A DNA stretch of 64,000 nucleotides from Streptomyces sp. RB17 (GTDB taxonomy: Bacteria; Actinomycetota; Actinomycetes; Streptomycetales; Streptomycetaceae), in NCBI RefSeq assembly GCF_009604455.1, contig NZ_WEGL01000010.1, positions 310,001 to 374,000 of the forward strand. The letters are read 5' to 3'. Below the pieces are notes generated by a model that was not told where the DNA came from, made no database searches, and saw only the letters and a list, made by a program, of their open reading frames with translations. Made by a program: the position numbers and the translations under genes. Shown here piece after piece: positions 44,855 through 54,458 of this stretch (within the stretch, counting starts at the first letter, position 1; every line of letters starts with the position of its first letter).

Positions 44855-46089
44855 CGGCGACGATGCCCCGGATGCGGGGGCCGGTGCAGGCCGCCTCGGG
44901 TTCCCGACTGCGGGCCGCCGCCCGCCGGCACAGCCCCGTGCTCGCGCTGTTCGGCACGCTGAAGATGACCGGTTTCCTCTCCTTCCTGTACCTGCTGTCC
45001 TCGGCCGGGGACTACCGCACCAAGGACCCGCGGTTCGGCGGCGGAGCGCACGCCTGGGACGTGCTGGCCACCTGGGACGGCTGGTGGTACCAGCAGATCG
45101 CCCTGCACGGCTACGACCCGAGGCTGGTCCCGGTTCCGGGCGCCACCGGTCTGATCACGCTGGAGGGCAACTCGGCGGCGTTCTTCCCGCTGTACCCGGC
45201 CCTGATGCGGATGGTCATGGCCGTCACCGGCCTCGGCCCGTACGGCGCCGGCCTGCTGGTGTCGATCCTCGCCTCCTTCGCCGCCGCGCTGGGCATCTAC
45301 GCGATCGCGGAGCGGTTCGGCGGGCGGCGGGCCGGACTCGCCGCGGCCGGGCTGTGGGCGGTGTGGCCGGGCTCGGGCGTGGAGTGGGCGGTCTACTCCG
45401 ACTCGCTCTACGTGGCCCTGGCCGCCTGGACCTGTCACGCCGTCATGGCCCGCCGCTGGCTGACCGCCGGGGTCCTCGCCTTCGCGGCCGGCCTCAACCG
45501 GCCCACGGCCGCCGCGCTGATCGCCGGGGTCGGCGTGGCCGCGCTGCTGTCGCTGCGCCGCCGCGAGAACGACAGCCTGCGTCCGCTGCTCGCGGCGGCC
45601 CTGGCCCCGCTCGGTCTGCTCGGCTATCTGCTCTGGGTCGGCGACCGCATGGGCGACCTGGGCGGCTACTTCACGCTGCAGTCGGGGGCCTGGGCGCACG
45701 AGTTCGACCACGGCAGGCAGACCCTGGAGGTGCTGACGTCCGTGCCGGTGGGCCACTTCGGCGGCTACCTGTTCGCGTACCCGTTCGCGGACGTCATCGG
45801 CGTCGGTGTGGTCCTGCTGGCCGTCGCCCTGCTCCCCCTGCTGCTGCGGCTGCGTCCGCCGGCGGTGCTGGTCGTGCACACCGTCCTCACCCTCGCCCTG
45901 GTCCTCGGCAGCCAGCAGATCTTCGCGAACGTCTCCCGCTATCTGCTGCCCTGCTTTCCGCTGTTCCTGCCGCTCGCGGTCGCGATGCGCCGGCTGGGTC
46001 CGCTCGTGCTGTGCACCCTGCTCGGCATCGCCGCGCTCGCTTCCGGCTCGTACGCGGGGTACGTCCTGTTCGAGCTGGGGGTGCCGTGA
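44851..46089 (+). CDS. GT-C family mannosyltransferase (PIG-V-like)
   Basis: A 412-residue polytopic membrane protein, about 9-10 helices, of the GT-C type. The first periplasmic loop carries a double-acidic patch near HAWDVLATWDGWWYQQIALHGYD, as in PIG-V-like mannosyltransferases where WDGxWY is a landmark. Further family segments are FFPLYPALMRM and YSDSLYVALAAWTCHAV. It would use a lipid-linked sugar donor outside the membrane, matching the upstream GT2. The acceptor is unknown; the Ser/Thr-rich membrane protein two genes upstream is one candidate. Confidence 0.85.
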   Translation: MTATMPRMRGPVQAASGSRLRAAARRHSPVLALFGTLKMTGFLSFLYLLSSAGDYRTKDPRFGGGAHAWDVLATWDGWWYQQIALHGYDPRLVPVPGATGLITLEGNSAAFFPLYPALMRMVMAVTGLGPYGAGLLVSILASFAAALGIYAIAERFGGRRAGLAAAGLWAVWPGSGVEWAVYSDSLYVALAAWTCHAVMARRWLTAGVLAFAAGLNRPTAAALIAGVGVAALLSLRRRENDSLRPLLAAALAPLGLLGYLLWVGDRMGDLGGYFTLQSGAWAHEFDHGRQTLEVLTSVPVGHFGGYLFAYPFADVIGVGVVLLAVALLPLLLRLRPPAVLVVHTVLTLALVLGSQQIFANVSRYLLPCFPLFLPLAVAMRRLGPLVLCTLLGIAALASGSYAGYVLFELGVP

Positions 46090-46123
46090 TCCGGCGCCCC
46101 CAGCCCGGCGGGGAGTGGACCGC

Positions 46124-46648
46124 TCAGCTCAGGCCGAGGCTGGACAGGGCGGTCGTCCAGTCGGTCATGATGGCGTTCTGGGCGTCGGAGAGGCTGACGT
46201 CACCGGCGCAGACGGCCTTCTTCAGCTTGTTCTCGACGGTGTCCTTGTCCGAGGAGGTCTCGTCGCCGTAGTGCGGCTCGGGCCAGAGGTTCTCCTCGCT
46301 CCTCGGGGCGCCGCCCAGTTCGAGCGGGACGAAGTGGTCCTCCTCGTAGTCGGAGAGACTGGTGTCGGAGTAGCCGTACTCGGCGATCTGCTGCTTCTTC
46401 AGCGCGGTGGTGTACGAGCTGGGCGGCCGTACGGTCCCGGTCCAGCCGGAGACGCAGATGGTCGAGTCGATGGTGTCCTGGGTGACGTCGGGGTTGAGGG
46501 CCCCGGGCGTGCAGACCGGGTCGGGCAGGGGGAGGTAGCCCTGGCTGCAACTGGCGGCGTGGGCGGAGCCGGTGGTGAGGGTGAGGCCCGCTGCGGCGAG
46601 GGCGAGGCTGGAGAGGGTGGTCACCAGAGGGCGCGCTATTCGGGACAT
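46124..46648 (-). CDS. secreted HNH-like protein
   Basis: A 174-residue exported protein (signal MSRIARPLVTTLSSLALAAAG to TGSAHA-A). The mature part contains EEDHFVPLELGGAP followed by EENLWPEP, the order D-H-x-x-P-L-x-L-G-G ... N-L-W-P seen in secreted HNH-type nuclease domains, and DTVENKLKKAVCAG. Cysteines at several places (SCSQGY, PVCTPG, TICVSG, AVCAGD) suggest disulfides. It could be a DNase or RNase; activity is not proven. Convergent with the mannosyltransferase gene. Confidence 0.78.
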   Translation of the reverse strand: MSRIARPLVTTLSSLALAAAGLTLTTGSAHAASCSQGYLPLPDPVCTPGALNPDVTQDTIDSTICVSGWTGTVRPPSSYTTALKKQQIAEYGYSDTSLSDYEEDHFVPLELGGAPRSEENLWPEPHYGDETSSDKDTVENKLKKAVCAGDVSLSDAQNAIMTDWTTALSSLGLS

Positions 46649-46913
46649 GTGGGGGTCTCCCGGTGCGGTGCCCGGCAGAAGTCCGGGCGGTCGTGAGCAT
46701 GACAGCACCGGGATCATCTATGCGAGTAGACCTCTTTGCCCGACCGAGGGCCCCTTTGGTTGAACGTTTATTCACGCGAGAGCAGGGCGTGGCGAGGCCT
46801 TGACGCGGGCTTGACATCGGGCCCGGCGGGGAGGCGTGGAGGCGCGCCGACGACGGCGTGATCGCTCGTCAACCACCCACCATAGCCTGCGTGAACGCCC
46901 GCTGAACCAGCAA

Positions 46914-48788
46914 CTACGCCAGACTGTCCCGCCACGCCCTGTGCAGATCCGCGAACCGTCCCGTGCCGCCGATCAGTTCGTCCGGGCGGCCGTCCTCGAC
47001 GATCCGGCCGTGCTCCATCACCAGCACCCGGTCCGCGATCTCCACGGTCGACAGCCGGTGCGCGATCACCACGGCCGTACGGCCCCGCAGCACCGTCGAC
47101 ATCGCCCGCTGCACGGCCCGCTCGCCCGGGATGTCCAGCGAACTGGTCGCCTCGTCCAGGATCAGCACCGCCGGGTCGGCGAGCAACGCGCGGGCGAAGG
47201 CCACCAGTTGGCGCTGCCCGGCCGAGATGCGCCCGCCGCGCTTGCGGACGTCGGTGTCGTAGCCGTCGGGCAGGGCGCTGATGAACTCGTGCGCGCCGAT
47301 CGCCTTGGCCGCCTGCTCGATCTCCGCACGGGAGGCGTCGGGCCGGCCGATGGCGATGTTGTCGGCGACCGTGCCGGAGAACAGGAACGCCTCCTGGGTC
47401 ACCATGACCACACCGCGGCGCAGCTCCGGCACGGGCAGCTCGCGCAGATCCACACCGTCCAGCAGCACCCGGCCGCCGGAGGGGTCGTAGAAGCGGGCGA
47501 GGAGCTTGGCGAGGGTGGACTTGCCGGCGCCCGTGGAGCCGACCACGGCGACCGTCTGCCCGGCCGGCAGGGTCAGGTCGAAGCGGGGCAGCACCTCGCC
47601 GCCGGTGCGGTAGCCGAACCGGACCCGCTCGAAGACGACCTCACGGCCCGGGAAGTCCCCCTTCAGCGGGGGGAGTTCACACGGCACCGCCGGTTCCGGC
47701 ACGGACGGGCGCTGTGCCAGCAGCCCGGCGACCTTCTCCAGGGAGGCGGCGGCCGACTGGTAGGAGTTCAGGAACATCCCGAGCCGGTCGATCGGGTCGT
47801 ACAGCCGGCGCAGATACAGCACCGACGCCGCCAGCACACCCAGCTCCAGCGAGCCGGACGCCACCCGGTAGGCGCCCCACAGCACGATCCCCGCGACCGC
47901 CGTGTTGGCCACCAGCCGGGAGCCGACCACGTAGCGGGCCATCTCCAGCAGCGCGTCCCCGTTCGTCCGCTCGTGCCGCCGGTTGAGCACGGCGAACTCG
48001 GCGTCGTTGGCCGCCTCCCGGCGGAATGCGCGCACCGGGCGGATGCCGTTCATCGTCTCCACGAACTTCACGATCACCGCCGCGATCGCCGTCGACCGCG
48101 CCCGGTACACCCGCCCCGCACGCCGCTGGTAGATCCGCACGAGCAGATACAGCGGCACGAACGAGGCCACCGCGACCGCGCCCAGAGACAGGTCCAGCCA
48201 CAACAGCATCGCCGAGATGTAGACGAAGGACAGCACGACGGTCACCAGCTCCTGCAGCCCGTCGTCGAGCAGCTCGCGCAGCGACTCGACGTCCGTGGTG
48301 GAGCGGGAGATCAGCCGTCCGGACGTGTACCGCTCGTGGAAGTCGATGCTCAGCGCCTGCGCGTGCCGGAAGATCCGGCCCCGCAGATCGAGCAGCACGT
48401 CCTGGCTGACCCGGGCGGAGGCCTGGATGAACGCGAACTGCAGCACGCCGGAGGCGAGGGCGCACAGCAGATAGCCGACGGCGACCGCGATCAGCGGACC
48501 GTGCCGGTGGTCCCGGAACGCCGGTACGGCGGTGTCGATGGCGTACGCCACCAGCAGCGGACCCAGCTGCACCGCCGCCTGCTGGAACAGCAGCAGGAGC
48601 ATGGTCACCACGGCCCGGGCCTTCAGCGGTGCGAGCAGGGAGCGCAGCAGCGCGGCCGTGGCGCCGGGCGGGGCGGGCAGGACGTCCCGGTCGAAGACGT
48701 CGCCGGACTCACCGCCGTCGCCCGCGCCGTGCGGGCCGGGGAGTTCGTCGTCCTCGGCGGTGGACGTGGCGGCGGTCGTGGTGGTCAA
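46914..48788 (-). CDS. ABC exporter half-transporter, heterodimer partner B
   Basis: A 624-residue protein with a six-helix exporter domain (residues 50-330) and C-terminal NBD: Walker A GSTGAGKST, signature ISAGQRQLVAFARAL, Walker B LILDEATSSLD. Translation starts at TTG 48788, which overlaps the stop of the upstream partner (TTGA), with GGAGGA eight bases before. The N-terminal 45 residues are acidic (TAEDDELPGPHGAGDGGESGD). Drug, lipid or peptide export is inferred from the type only. Confidence 0.92.
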   Translation of the reverse strand: MTTTTAATSTAEDDELPGPHGAGDGGESGDVFDRDVLPAPPGATAALLRSLLAPLKARAVVTMLLLLFQQAAVQLGPLLVAYAIDTAVPAFRDHRHGPLIAVAVGYLLCALASGVLQFAFIQASARVSQDVLLDLRGRIFRHAQALSIDFHERYTSGRLISRSTTDVESLRELLDDGLQELVTVVLSFVYISAMLLWLDLSLGAVAVASFVPLYLLVRIYQRRAGRVYRARSTAIAAVIVKFVETMNGIRPVRAFRREAANDAEFAVLNRRHERTNGDALLEMARYVVGSRLVANTAVAGIVLWGAYRVASGSLELGVLAASVLYLRRLYDPIDRLGMFLNSYQSAAASLEKVAGLLAQRPSVPEPAVPCELPPLKGDFPGREVVFERVRFGYRTGGEVLPRFDLTLPAGQTVAVVGSTGAGKSTLAKLLARFYDPSGGRVLLDGVDLRELPVPELRRGVVMVTQEAFLFSGTVADNIAIGRPDASRAEIEQAAKAIGAHEFISALPDGYDTDVRKRGGRISAGQRQLVAFARALLADPAVLILDEATSSLDIPGERAVQRAMSTVLRGRTAVVIAHRLSTVEIADRVLVMEHGRIVEDGRPDELIGGTGRFADLHRAWRDSLA

Positions 48789-50575
48789 CGGGGGTCCTCC
48801 GGCTCCTCGACGTCTCCGGACATCAGATGCGCGTACTCGGTGTTGGTGCGCAGCAGTTCGTGGTGGGTGCCGACGGCGGCGATCCGGCCGCCCGAGAGCA
48901 GGGCGACCCGGTCGGCGAGCAGCACCGTCGACGGGCGGTGGGCCACGATCAGCGCGGTGGTGTCGGCGAGGACCTGCCGCAGCGCGGCCTCGACGGCGGC
49001 CTCCGTGTGCACGTCCAGGGCGGACAGCGGGTCGTCCAGCACCAGGAACCGCGGTCTGCCGACCACCGCGCGGGCCAGTGCGAGGCGCTGCCGCTGGCCG
49101 CCGGAGAGGCTGAGGCCCTGCTCGCCGACGCGGGTGTCGGTGCCCTGCGGGAGGGCGTGCGCGAAGTCGGCCTGCGCGACGGCGAGCGCGCGGTCGAGGT
49201 CCGGCTCTCCGGCGCCCTCCGGGGCGCCCATCAGGACGTTCTCGCCGACGCTCGTGGAGAACAGCGTGGGTTCCTCGAAGGCGACGGCGACCTTGGCGCG
49301 CAGTTCCTCGCGGGGCATCGCCCCGATGTCGACGCCGTCGAGGGTGATACGGCCCGAGGTGACCTCGTGCAGGCGTGGGACCAGCGCGGTGAGGGTGGTC
49401 TTCCCGCTGCCGGTGGCTCCGACGAGGGCCATGGATTCGCCGGGGCGGACGTGGAGGTCGATGCGGGTGAGCAGGGGTGGGGAGCCGGGGGGTGCGTCGG
49501 GGTAGCGGAACTGGACGTTCTCGAAACGGAGTCCGGTGTCGCCCGCGGCGCCCGCGGGAGGACGGCCCGCGACTGCGGGGTCCTCCGGCACCTCGTCCAT
49601 CACCTCGAAGTACCGTTCCGTGGCCGTCGCCGCCTCCTGGCTCATCGCCAGCAGGAAGCCGATCGAGTCCACGGGCCACCGCAGCGCAAGTGCCGTGCTC
49701 AGAAAGGCGACCAGGGTGCCCGCCGACAGCCCCCCGTCGGCCACCCGGACGGCGCCCAGCACCAGCGCCGCCCCGATCGCCAGCTCGGGCAGCGTCACGA
49801 TGACACCCCAGATCGTGGCGAGCAGCCGCGCCTTGCGCAGCTCCGTGCCGCGCAGGGTGAGCGCCAGCTCGCGGAACGCCCGCGCCTGGCTGCGGTGCCG
49901 GCCGAAGCCCTTGATGATGCGGATGCCGAGCACGCTCTCCTCGACCACCGTCGTCAGATCGCCGACCTGGTCCTGGGCGCGCCGCGCCACCACGGCGTAC
50001 CGCCGCTCGAAGACCGCGCAGGTCCACATCACCGGGATGGCCGGCCCGAGGATGACCAGGCCCAGCACCCAGTCCTGCATCAGCATGATCACCACGCCGA
50101 CCAGGATCGTGACCCCGTTGACCAGCAGGAACGTCAGCGGGAAGGCGAGGAACATGCGCAGCAGCATCAGGTCCGTCGTGCCGCGCGACAGCAGCTGGCC
50201 GGAGGCCCAGCGGTCGTGGAAGGCGACGGGCAGCCGCTGCAGACGGCCGTAGAGACCGGACCGCATCTCCGCCTCGACGTGCGACAGCGGGCGGGCCACC
50301 AGCCAGCGCCGTATGCCGAACAGGACCGCCTCGGCGATCCCGAGCAGGAGCAGGTACAGCGCCCCGAGCCACACTCCGGCCGGGTCCCGGTCGGCGACCG
50401 GCCCGTCCACGATCCACTTCAGGACGAGCGGGATCACCAGCCCGGTGCAGGAGGCGACGATCGCGACGAACGCGGCCGTGAACAGCCGCGCCCGCACGGG
50501 GCGGACGTACGGCCACAGCCGCAGCAGGGTGCGAACGGCGGAACGGTCCTCGGTGGTTGCACGTGTCGTGGGCAT
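48785..50575 (-). CDS. ABC exporter half-transporter, heterodimer partner A
   Basis: A 596-residue exporter with six membrane helices and an NBD: Walker A GATGSGKTT, signature LSLSGGQRQRLALARAV, Walker B FLVLDDPLSALD. The catalytic glutamate after Walker B is replaced by Asp (LDDP), the usual mark of the degenerate site in heterodimeric exporters. ATG 50575 was preferred over GTG 50578. Translationally coupled to partner B. Confidence 0.92.
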   Translation of the reverse strand: MPTTRATTEDRSAVRTLLRLWPYVRPVRARLFTAAFVAIVASCTGLVIPLVLKWIVDGPVADRDPAGVWLGALYLLLLGIAEAVLFGIRRWLVARPLSHVEAEMRSGLYGRLQRLPVAFHDRWASGQLLSRGTTDLMLLRMFLAFPLTFLLVNGVTILVGVVIMLMQDWVLGLVILGPAIPVMWTCAVFERRYAVVARRAQDQVGDLTTVVEESVLGIRIIKGFGRHRSQARAFRELALTLRGTELRKARLLATIWGVIVTLPELAIGAALVLGAVRVADGGLSAGTLVAFLSTALALRWPVDSIGFLLAMSQEAATATERYFEVMDEVPEDPAVAGRPPAGAAGDTGLRFENVQFRYPDAPPGSPPLLTRIDLHVRPGESMALVGATGSGKTTLTALVPRLHEVTSGRITLDGVDIGAMPREELRAKVAVAFEEPTLFSTSVGENVLMGAPEGAGEPDLDRALAVAQADFAHALPQGTDTRVGEQGLSLSGGQRQRLALARAVVGRPRFLVLDDPLSALDVHTEAAVEAALRQVLADTTALIVAHRPSTVLLADRVALLSGGRIAAVGTHHELLRTNTEYAHLMSGDVEEPEDPR

Positions 50576-50783
50576 CACTCGCGAGCGTACGGACCGGCAC
50601 TGACATCGCCCACTGAGTTTCGGCCGGAACCGGGTCCGCCGTTGGTCCTACGACCTGCGTGTTCGACCGATCGGACGGGGGTTTCGCACGAGGGGTCGTA
50701 GGCCCGGGTCAACCGATCGGACGATGCCGCTTCGAGCGGGGCGGCCGATGTGCCGGGCCCCGCCCGCCCGGGATTCTCGAGGC

Positions 50784-51692
50784 ATGTCATCCGTCATCGA
50801 AGTCACCGATCTGCGCAAGTCGTACGGGGGCCGGGCCGTCGTCGACGGGGTCTCCTTCGCCGTCGAGGAGGGCGAGATCTTCGGGATCCTCGGCCCGAAC
50901 GGCGCCGGCAAGACCACCACCGTGGAGTGCGTCGAGGGGCTGCGCGAGCCCGACGGGGGTCGGGTCCGGGTCGCCGGACTCGATCCGGTCGCCGAGCACG
51001 AGAAGGTCACCCGGGTGCTCGGCGCCCAGTTGCAGCAGAGCGAGCTGCAGCCCAAGCTCACCGTCCGCGAGGCCCTCGAGCTGTACGCCTCCTTCCATGA
51101 GAGTCCGCTCGACTGGGCGCCCCTCGCCGAGCGCCTCGGGCTCGCTCCCAAGCTCTCCACGCGGTTCGCCAAGCTGTCCGGCGGGCAGCGCCAGCGCCTG
51201 TTCATCGCGCTGGCGCTGATCGGCGATCCCAGGGTCGTGGTGCTCGACGAGCTCACCACCGGGCTGGATCCGCGGGCCCGGCGGGACACCTGGGAGCTGA
51301 TCGAGGACGTCCGCGACCGCGGGGTCACCGTCCTCCTCGTGACGCACTTCATGGAGGAGGCGCAGCGGCTGTGCGACCGGATCGCGGTGATCGACAAGGG
51401 GCGGATGGCCGCCCTGGACACCCCGGCCGGGCTCATCCGCCGGTCGGCGGGCGCCACCGTCATCAGCTTCACCCCGTCGGCGCCCCTGGACGACCACGAC
51501 CTCGCCGCCCTTCCCGCCCTCGCCTCGATCGAGCGCAGGGACGGCCGGTTCACGCTCTCCGGCACCGACGAGACCGTGAACGCGGTCATCACCCTGCTCG
51601 CCCGGCACCGCATCACCGCCCATCAGCTGCGCGTCGTGGACGCGACCCTCGACGACGCGTTCCTCGACCTGACCAAGGAGGAAGCGGTATGA
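50784..51692 (+). CDS. ABC-2 type exporter ATPase
   Basis: A 302-residue ATPase of the DrrA-like drug/antibiotic exporter type: Walker A GPNGAGKTT, signature LSGGQRQRLFIALAL, Walker B VVVLDELTTGLDPRARRDTW, then a C-terminal regulatory part. ATG 50784 follows a GAGG close upstream; in the preceding 200 bases no gene is seen. Overlaps the permease gene by four bases. Genes downstream encode a sensor kinase and regulator, suggesting expression by an inducer such as a membrane-active compound. Confidence 0.93.
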   Translation: MSSVIEVTDLRKSYGGRAVVDGVSFAVEEGEIFGILGPNGAGKTTTVECVEGLREPDGGRVRVAGLDPVAEHEKVTRVLGAQLQQSELQPKLTVREALELYASFHESPLDWAPLAERLGLAPKLSTRFAKLSGGQRQRLFIALALIGDPRVVVLDELTTGLDPRARRDTWELIEDVRDRGVTVLLVTHFMEEAQRLCDRIAVIDKGRMAALDTPAGLIRRSAGATVISFTPSAPLDDHDLAALPALASIERRDGRFTLSGTDETVNAVITLLARHRITAHQLRVVDATLDDAFLDLTKEEAV

Positions 51693-52423
51693 ACACCGCC
51701 GTACTGCGCACCGAGTTCCGCCTGTTCCGCCGCGAACCCGGCGCCGTGTTCTGGATCTTCCTGTTCCCGACGCTGCTCCTGGTGATCCTCGGCTCGATCC
51801 CGTCGTTCCGGGAGGCCGACAAGTCCCTCGGCGGGCTGCGGCCGGTCGACGCCTACGTGCCCATCGCCGTGCTGATCGCCCTGATCATGTCGGGGGTGCA
51901 GTCGCTGCCCCAGGTCCTGACCGGGCACCGGGAGCGGGGCATCCTGCGCCGGATGCGGCTCACCCCGGTACGGCCCTCCGCCCTGCTGTCCGCGCAGATG
52001 GTCGTCCAGGGAACGGTGGCGCTGGCCTCGGCGCTGCTCGCGCTCGTCGTCGGCCGGCTCGCCTTCGACGTGACGCTGCCCGAGCAGCCGGCCGGGTATC
52101 TGCTGGCGCTGCTGCTCGCGACCGGGTCGGCCCTCGCTCTCGGCTCCGTCGTCTCGGCGCTGTCCCGCACCACGAAGATCGCGAGCGCGATCGGCTCGGC
52201 GGTGTTCTTCCCGATGATGTTCTGCGCGGGCGTGTGGCTGCCGGTGCAGGAGATGCCGCACGCGCTGGCGCGCGTGGTGCAGCTCACCCCGTTCGGCGCG
52301 GCCGCCCGCGCCCTGAACGAGGCCGCCGCCGGACACTGGCCGGGCTGGGACCACCTGGGCGTGCTCGCGGCCTGGGCGGTGCTGCTGACGGCGGGGGCGG
52401 CCCGCTGGTTCCGCTGGGAGTGA
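51689..52423 (+). CDS. ABC-2 type exporter permease
   Basis: A 244-residue membrane protein with six helices, N-terminal TEFRLFRREPGAVFWIFLFPTLLLVILGSIP and the ABC-2 pattern MMFCAGVWLPVQEMPHALARVVQLTPFGAAARAL. It partners the preceding ATPase. Substrate unknown; the layout (ATPase-permease-kinase-regulator) is widespread in streptomycetes and often confers drug tolerance. 25 bases separate it from the kinase gene. Confidence 0.92.
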   Translation: MNTAVLRTEFRLFRREPGAVFWIFLFPTLLLVILGSIPSFREADKSLGGLRPVDAYVPIAVLIALIMSGVQSLPQVLTGHRERGILRRMRLTPVRPSALLSAQMVVQGTVALASALLALVVGRLAFDVTLPEQPAGYLLALLLATGSALALGSVVSALSRTTKIASAIGSAVFFPMMFCAGVWLPVQEMPHALARVVQLTPFGAAARALNEAAAGHWPGWDHLGVLAAWAVLLTAGAARWFRWE

Positions 52424-52448
52424 ACGGGCCGTGCCGGACACTGGTGCC

Positions 52449-53699
52449 ATGACGAGCGCCACGCACCAGCAGCCCCGGGCCTCCTTCGACACGTGGGGGC
52501 CGTGGGCGCTGCTGGCCGCCGGTGTCGTCGCCGCGGCGCTCTCCGCCCGCGCGGTCGGCATGGACCGGCCCGGGATGGTCGTCTCGGCCGTCCTCGTGCC
52601 CGTGGCTGCCGTGCTGCAGCTGTGCTGGGGATGGGTGAAGCGGAAGCGGCCGGGGCCGAGCCGGACCGGTGTCTGCCTCTACCTGCTGCGCTGGGCCATC
52701 GCCTTCGTACTGACCTGGGCCAACCCGTTCTTCGCCTTCTACGCCGTGACCGGCTACTACACCGCGCCCCGGGAGCTGCCGCGCCGCCTGGTGCTGCCCG
52801 GTCTCTTCCTGACCGCCGTCACCATGGCCGGCAGCGAGGTGGGCGGCTGGCCGCCGCACGGACCGGTCCTGTGGCTCGGCTTCTTCCTCGTCCTGGCCGT
52901 CAACATGGGCATGGTCAGCGTGTTCACCCGGTACGCCCAGCAGGAGCAGGAACGCGCCCGCGTCCAGGCCGAGACCATCGACGAACTGGAGCGCACCAAC
53001 ACGGCGTTGCAGCAGGCCCTGGACGAGAACGCCGCCCTGCACGCCCAACTCCTCCTCCAGGCGAGGGAGGCGGGCGTCGCGGACGAGCGCCGCCGGCTCG
53101 CCGCCGAGATCCACGACACCATCGCCCAGGGCCTGACCGGGATCATCGCCCAGCTCCAGGTCGTCGCCAACGCCCCCGACCTGACCACCGCCCGCACCCA
53201 CCTGGAGCGTGCCTCCGCGCTCGCCCGGCACAGCCTCGGCGAGGCCCGCCGCTCGGTGCACAACCTGGCCCCGGTCGCCCTCGCCACCGACGGACTGCCG
53301 GAGGCGCTGAAGAAGACGGTCGCCGAGTGGGGCGAACGCACCGCAACCCGGGCCCAGTTCACGGTCACCGGCACCACCGAGCAGCTGCACGACGAGGTCG
53401 CGGCGACCCTGCTGCGCATCGCGCAGGAGGCCCTGTCCAACGCGGCCCGGCACGCCCGCCCGACCCGGGTCGGGGTGACCCTGTCCTTCATGGGCGACGA
53501 GGTCACGCTGGACATCCGCGACGACGGCACCGGCTTCGACCCGGCCGCCCTGCCGGAGCGCACCCACCGTGGCGGCTTCGGACTGGACGGCATGCGGGCC
53601 CGCGCCGAACGCATCGCCGGCTCCCTCACGGTCGAGTCGGAGCCGGGGCACGGCACGGCGGTGTCGGCTCGCGTACCCTTGGTCCGCGATGACCGCTGA
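52449..53699 (+). CDS. sensor histidine kinase (NarL-partner type)
   Basis: A 416-residue membrane kinase with about five N-terminal helices, a coiled coil (QEQERARVQAETIDELERTNTALQQALDENAALH, residues 150-195), the HisKA_3 phosphoacceptor box ERRRLAAEIHDTIAQGL (His about 222) and HATPase segments EALSNAARHARPTRV, DDGTGFD and GGFGLDGMRARAER. The helix-only N-terminus suggests membrane-linked sensing, perhaps through the adjacent exporter. Overlaps the regulator gene by 11 bases. Confidence 0.93.
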   Translation: MTSATHQQPRASFDTWGPWALLAAGVVAAALSARAVGMDRPGMVVSAVLVPVAAVLQLCWGWVKRKRPGPSRTGVCLYLLRWAIAFVLTWANPFFAFYAVTGYYTAPRELPRRLVLPGLFLTAVTMAGSEVGGWPPHGPVLWLGFFLVLAVNMGMVSVFTRYAQQEQERARVQAETIDELERTNTALQQALDENAALHAQLLLQAREAGVADERRRLAAEIHDTIAQGLTGIIAQLQVVANAPDLTTARTHLERASALARHSLGEARRSVHNLAPVALATDGLPEALKKTVAEWGERTATRAQFTVTGTTEQLHDEVAATLLRIAQEALSNAARHARPTRVGVTLSFMGDEVTLDIRDDGTGFDPAALPERTHRGGFGLDGMRARAERIAGSLTVESEPGHGTAVSARVPLVRDDR

Positions 53700-54333
53700 G
53701 CCCGCCATCACCCTCCTGATCGTCGACGACCATCCCGTGGTCCGCGACGGCCTGCGCGGCATGTTCGAGTCCGCCCCGGGTTTCCGGGTGCTCGGGGAAG
53801 CGGCGGACGGTGCCGAAGCGGTGGCCCGGGCCGCGGCCCTGGACCCGGACGTCATCCTCATGGACCTGCGGATGCCGGGCGGCTCGGGCGTCGACGCGAT
53901 CCGCGAGCTGAGCCGCCGCGGCGCCCGCGCGAAGGTGCTGGTGCTCACCACCTACGACACCGACTCCGACACCCTGCCCGCGATCGAGGCGGGCGCGACC
54001 GGCTACCTCCTCAAGGACGCCCCTCGCGACGAGTTGTTCACCGCCGTCCGCGCCGCTGCCGAGGGCCGTACGGTCCTCTCCCCGGCCGTCGCCTCCCGCC
54101 TGGTGCACGCGGTCCGCACGCCGCGCACCCCGGCGGGCGAGCCGCTCTCGACCCGCGAGCGCGAGGTCCTGACCCTGGTGGCCAGGGGCACGTCGAACCG
54201 CGAGATCGCCCGCGAACTCTTCATCAGCGAGGCCACGGTGAAGACCCACCTCACCCATCTGTACGCCAAGCTCGGCGTCAACGACCGGGCGGCGGCGGTG
54301 GCGGCGGGCTACGACCGGGGCATCCTCGGATAG
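53689..54333 (+). CDS. LuxR/NarL family response regulator
   Basis: A 214-residue regulator. The receiver domain has the acidic pocket LLIVDDHPVVRDGL, phosphoacceptor D59 in VILMDLRMPGGSG, and lysine K103-like in YLLKDAPRDE. The LuxR helix-turn-helix is LSTREREVLTLVARGTSNREIARELFISEATVKTHLTHLYAKLGV. It is the partner of the overlapping kinase and probably controls the exporter promoter upstream. Confidence 0.94.
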   Translation: MTAEPAITLLIVDDHPVVRDGLRGMFESAPGFRVLGEAADGAEAVARAAALDPDVILMDLRMPGGSGVDAIRELSRRGARAKVLVLTTYDTDSDTLPAIEAGATGYLLKDAPRDELFTAVRAAAEGRTVLSPAVASRLVHAVRTPRTPAGEPLSTREREVLTLVARGTSNREIARELFISEATVKTHLTHLYAKLGVNDRAAAVAAGYDRGILG

Positions 54334-54458
54334 GGCGCCTCTTTCATCGGACAGGCCCGCTCTTTTATTGGCTGGAGCGGCCGTCGCCGCCCCCGATAGG
54401 TTCGGCGTTTCCCGAGTTCCACGTTTCCCAAGGCGGGGCCGAGCCGATCGGGGGATGG

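Noticed and set aside
46836..49505. 889-codon plus-strand frame
   Set aside because: Antisense to the ABC exporter pair, whose Walker motifs settle the coding strand.
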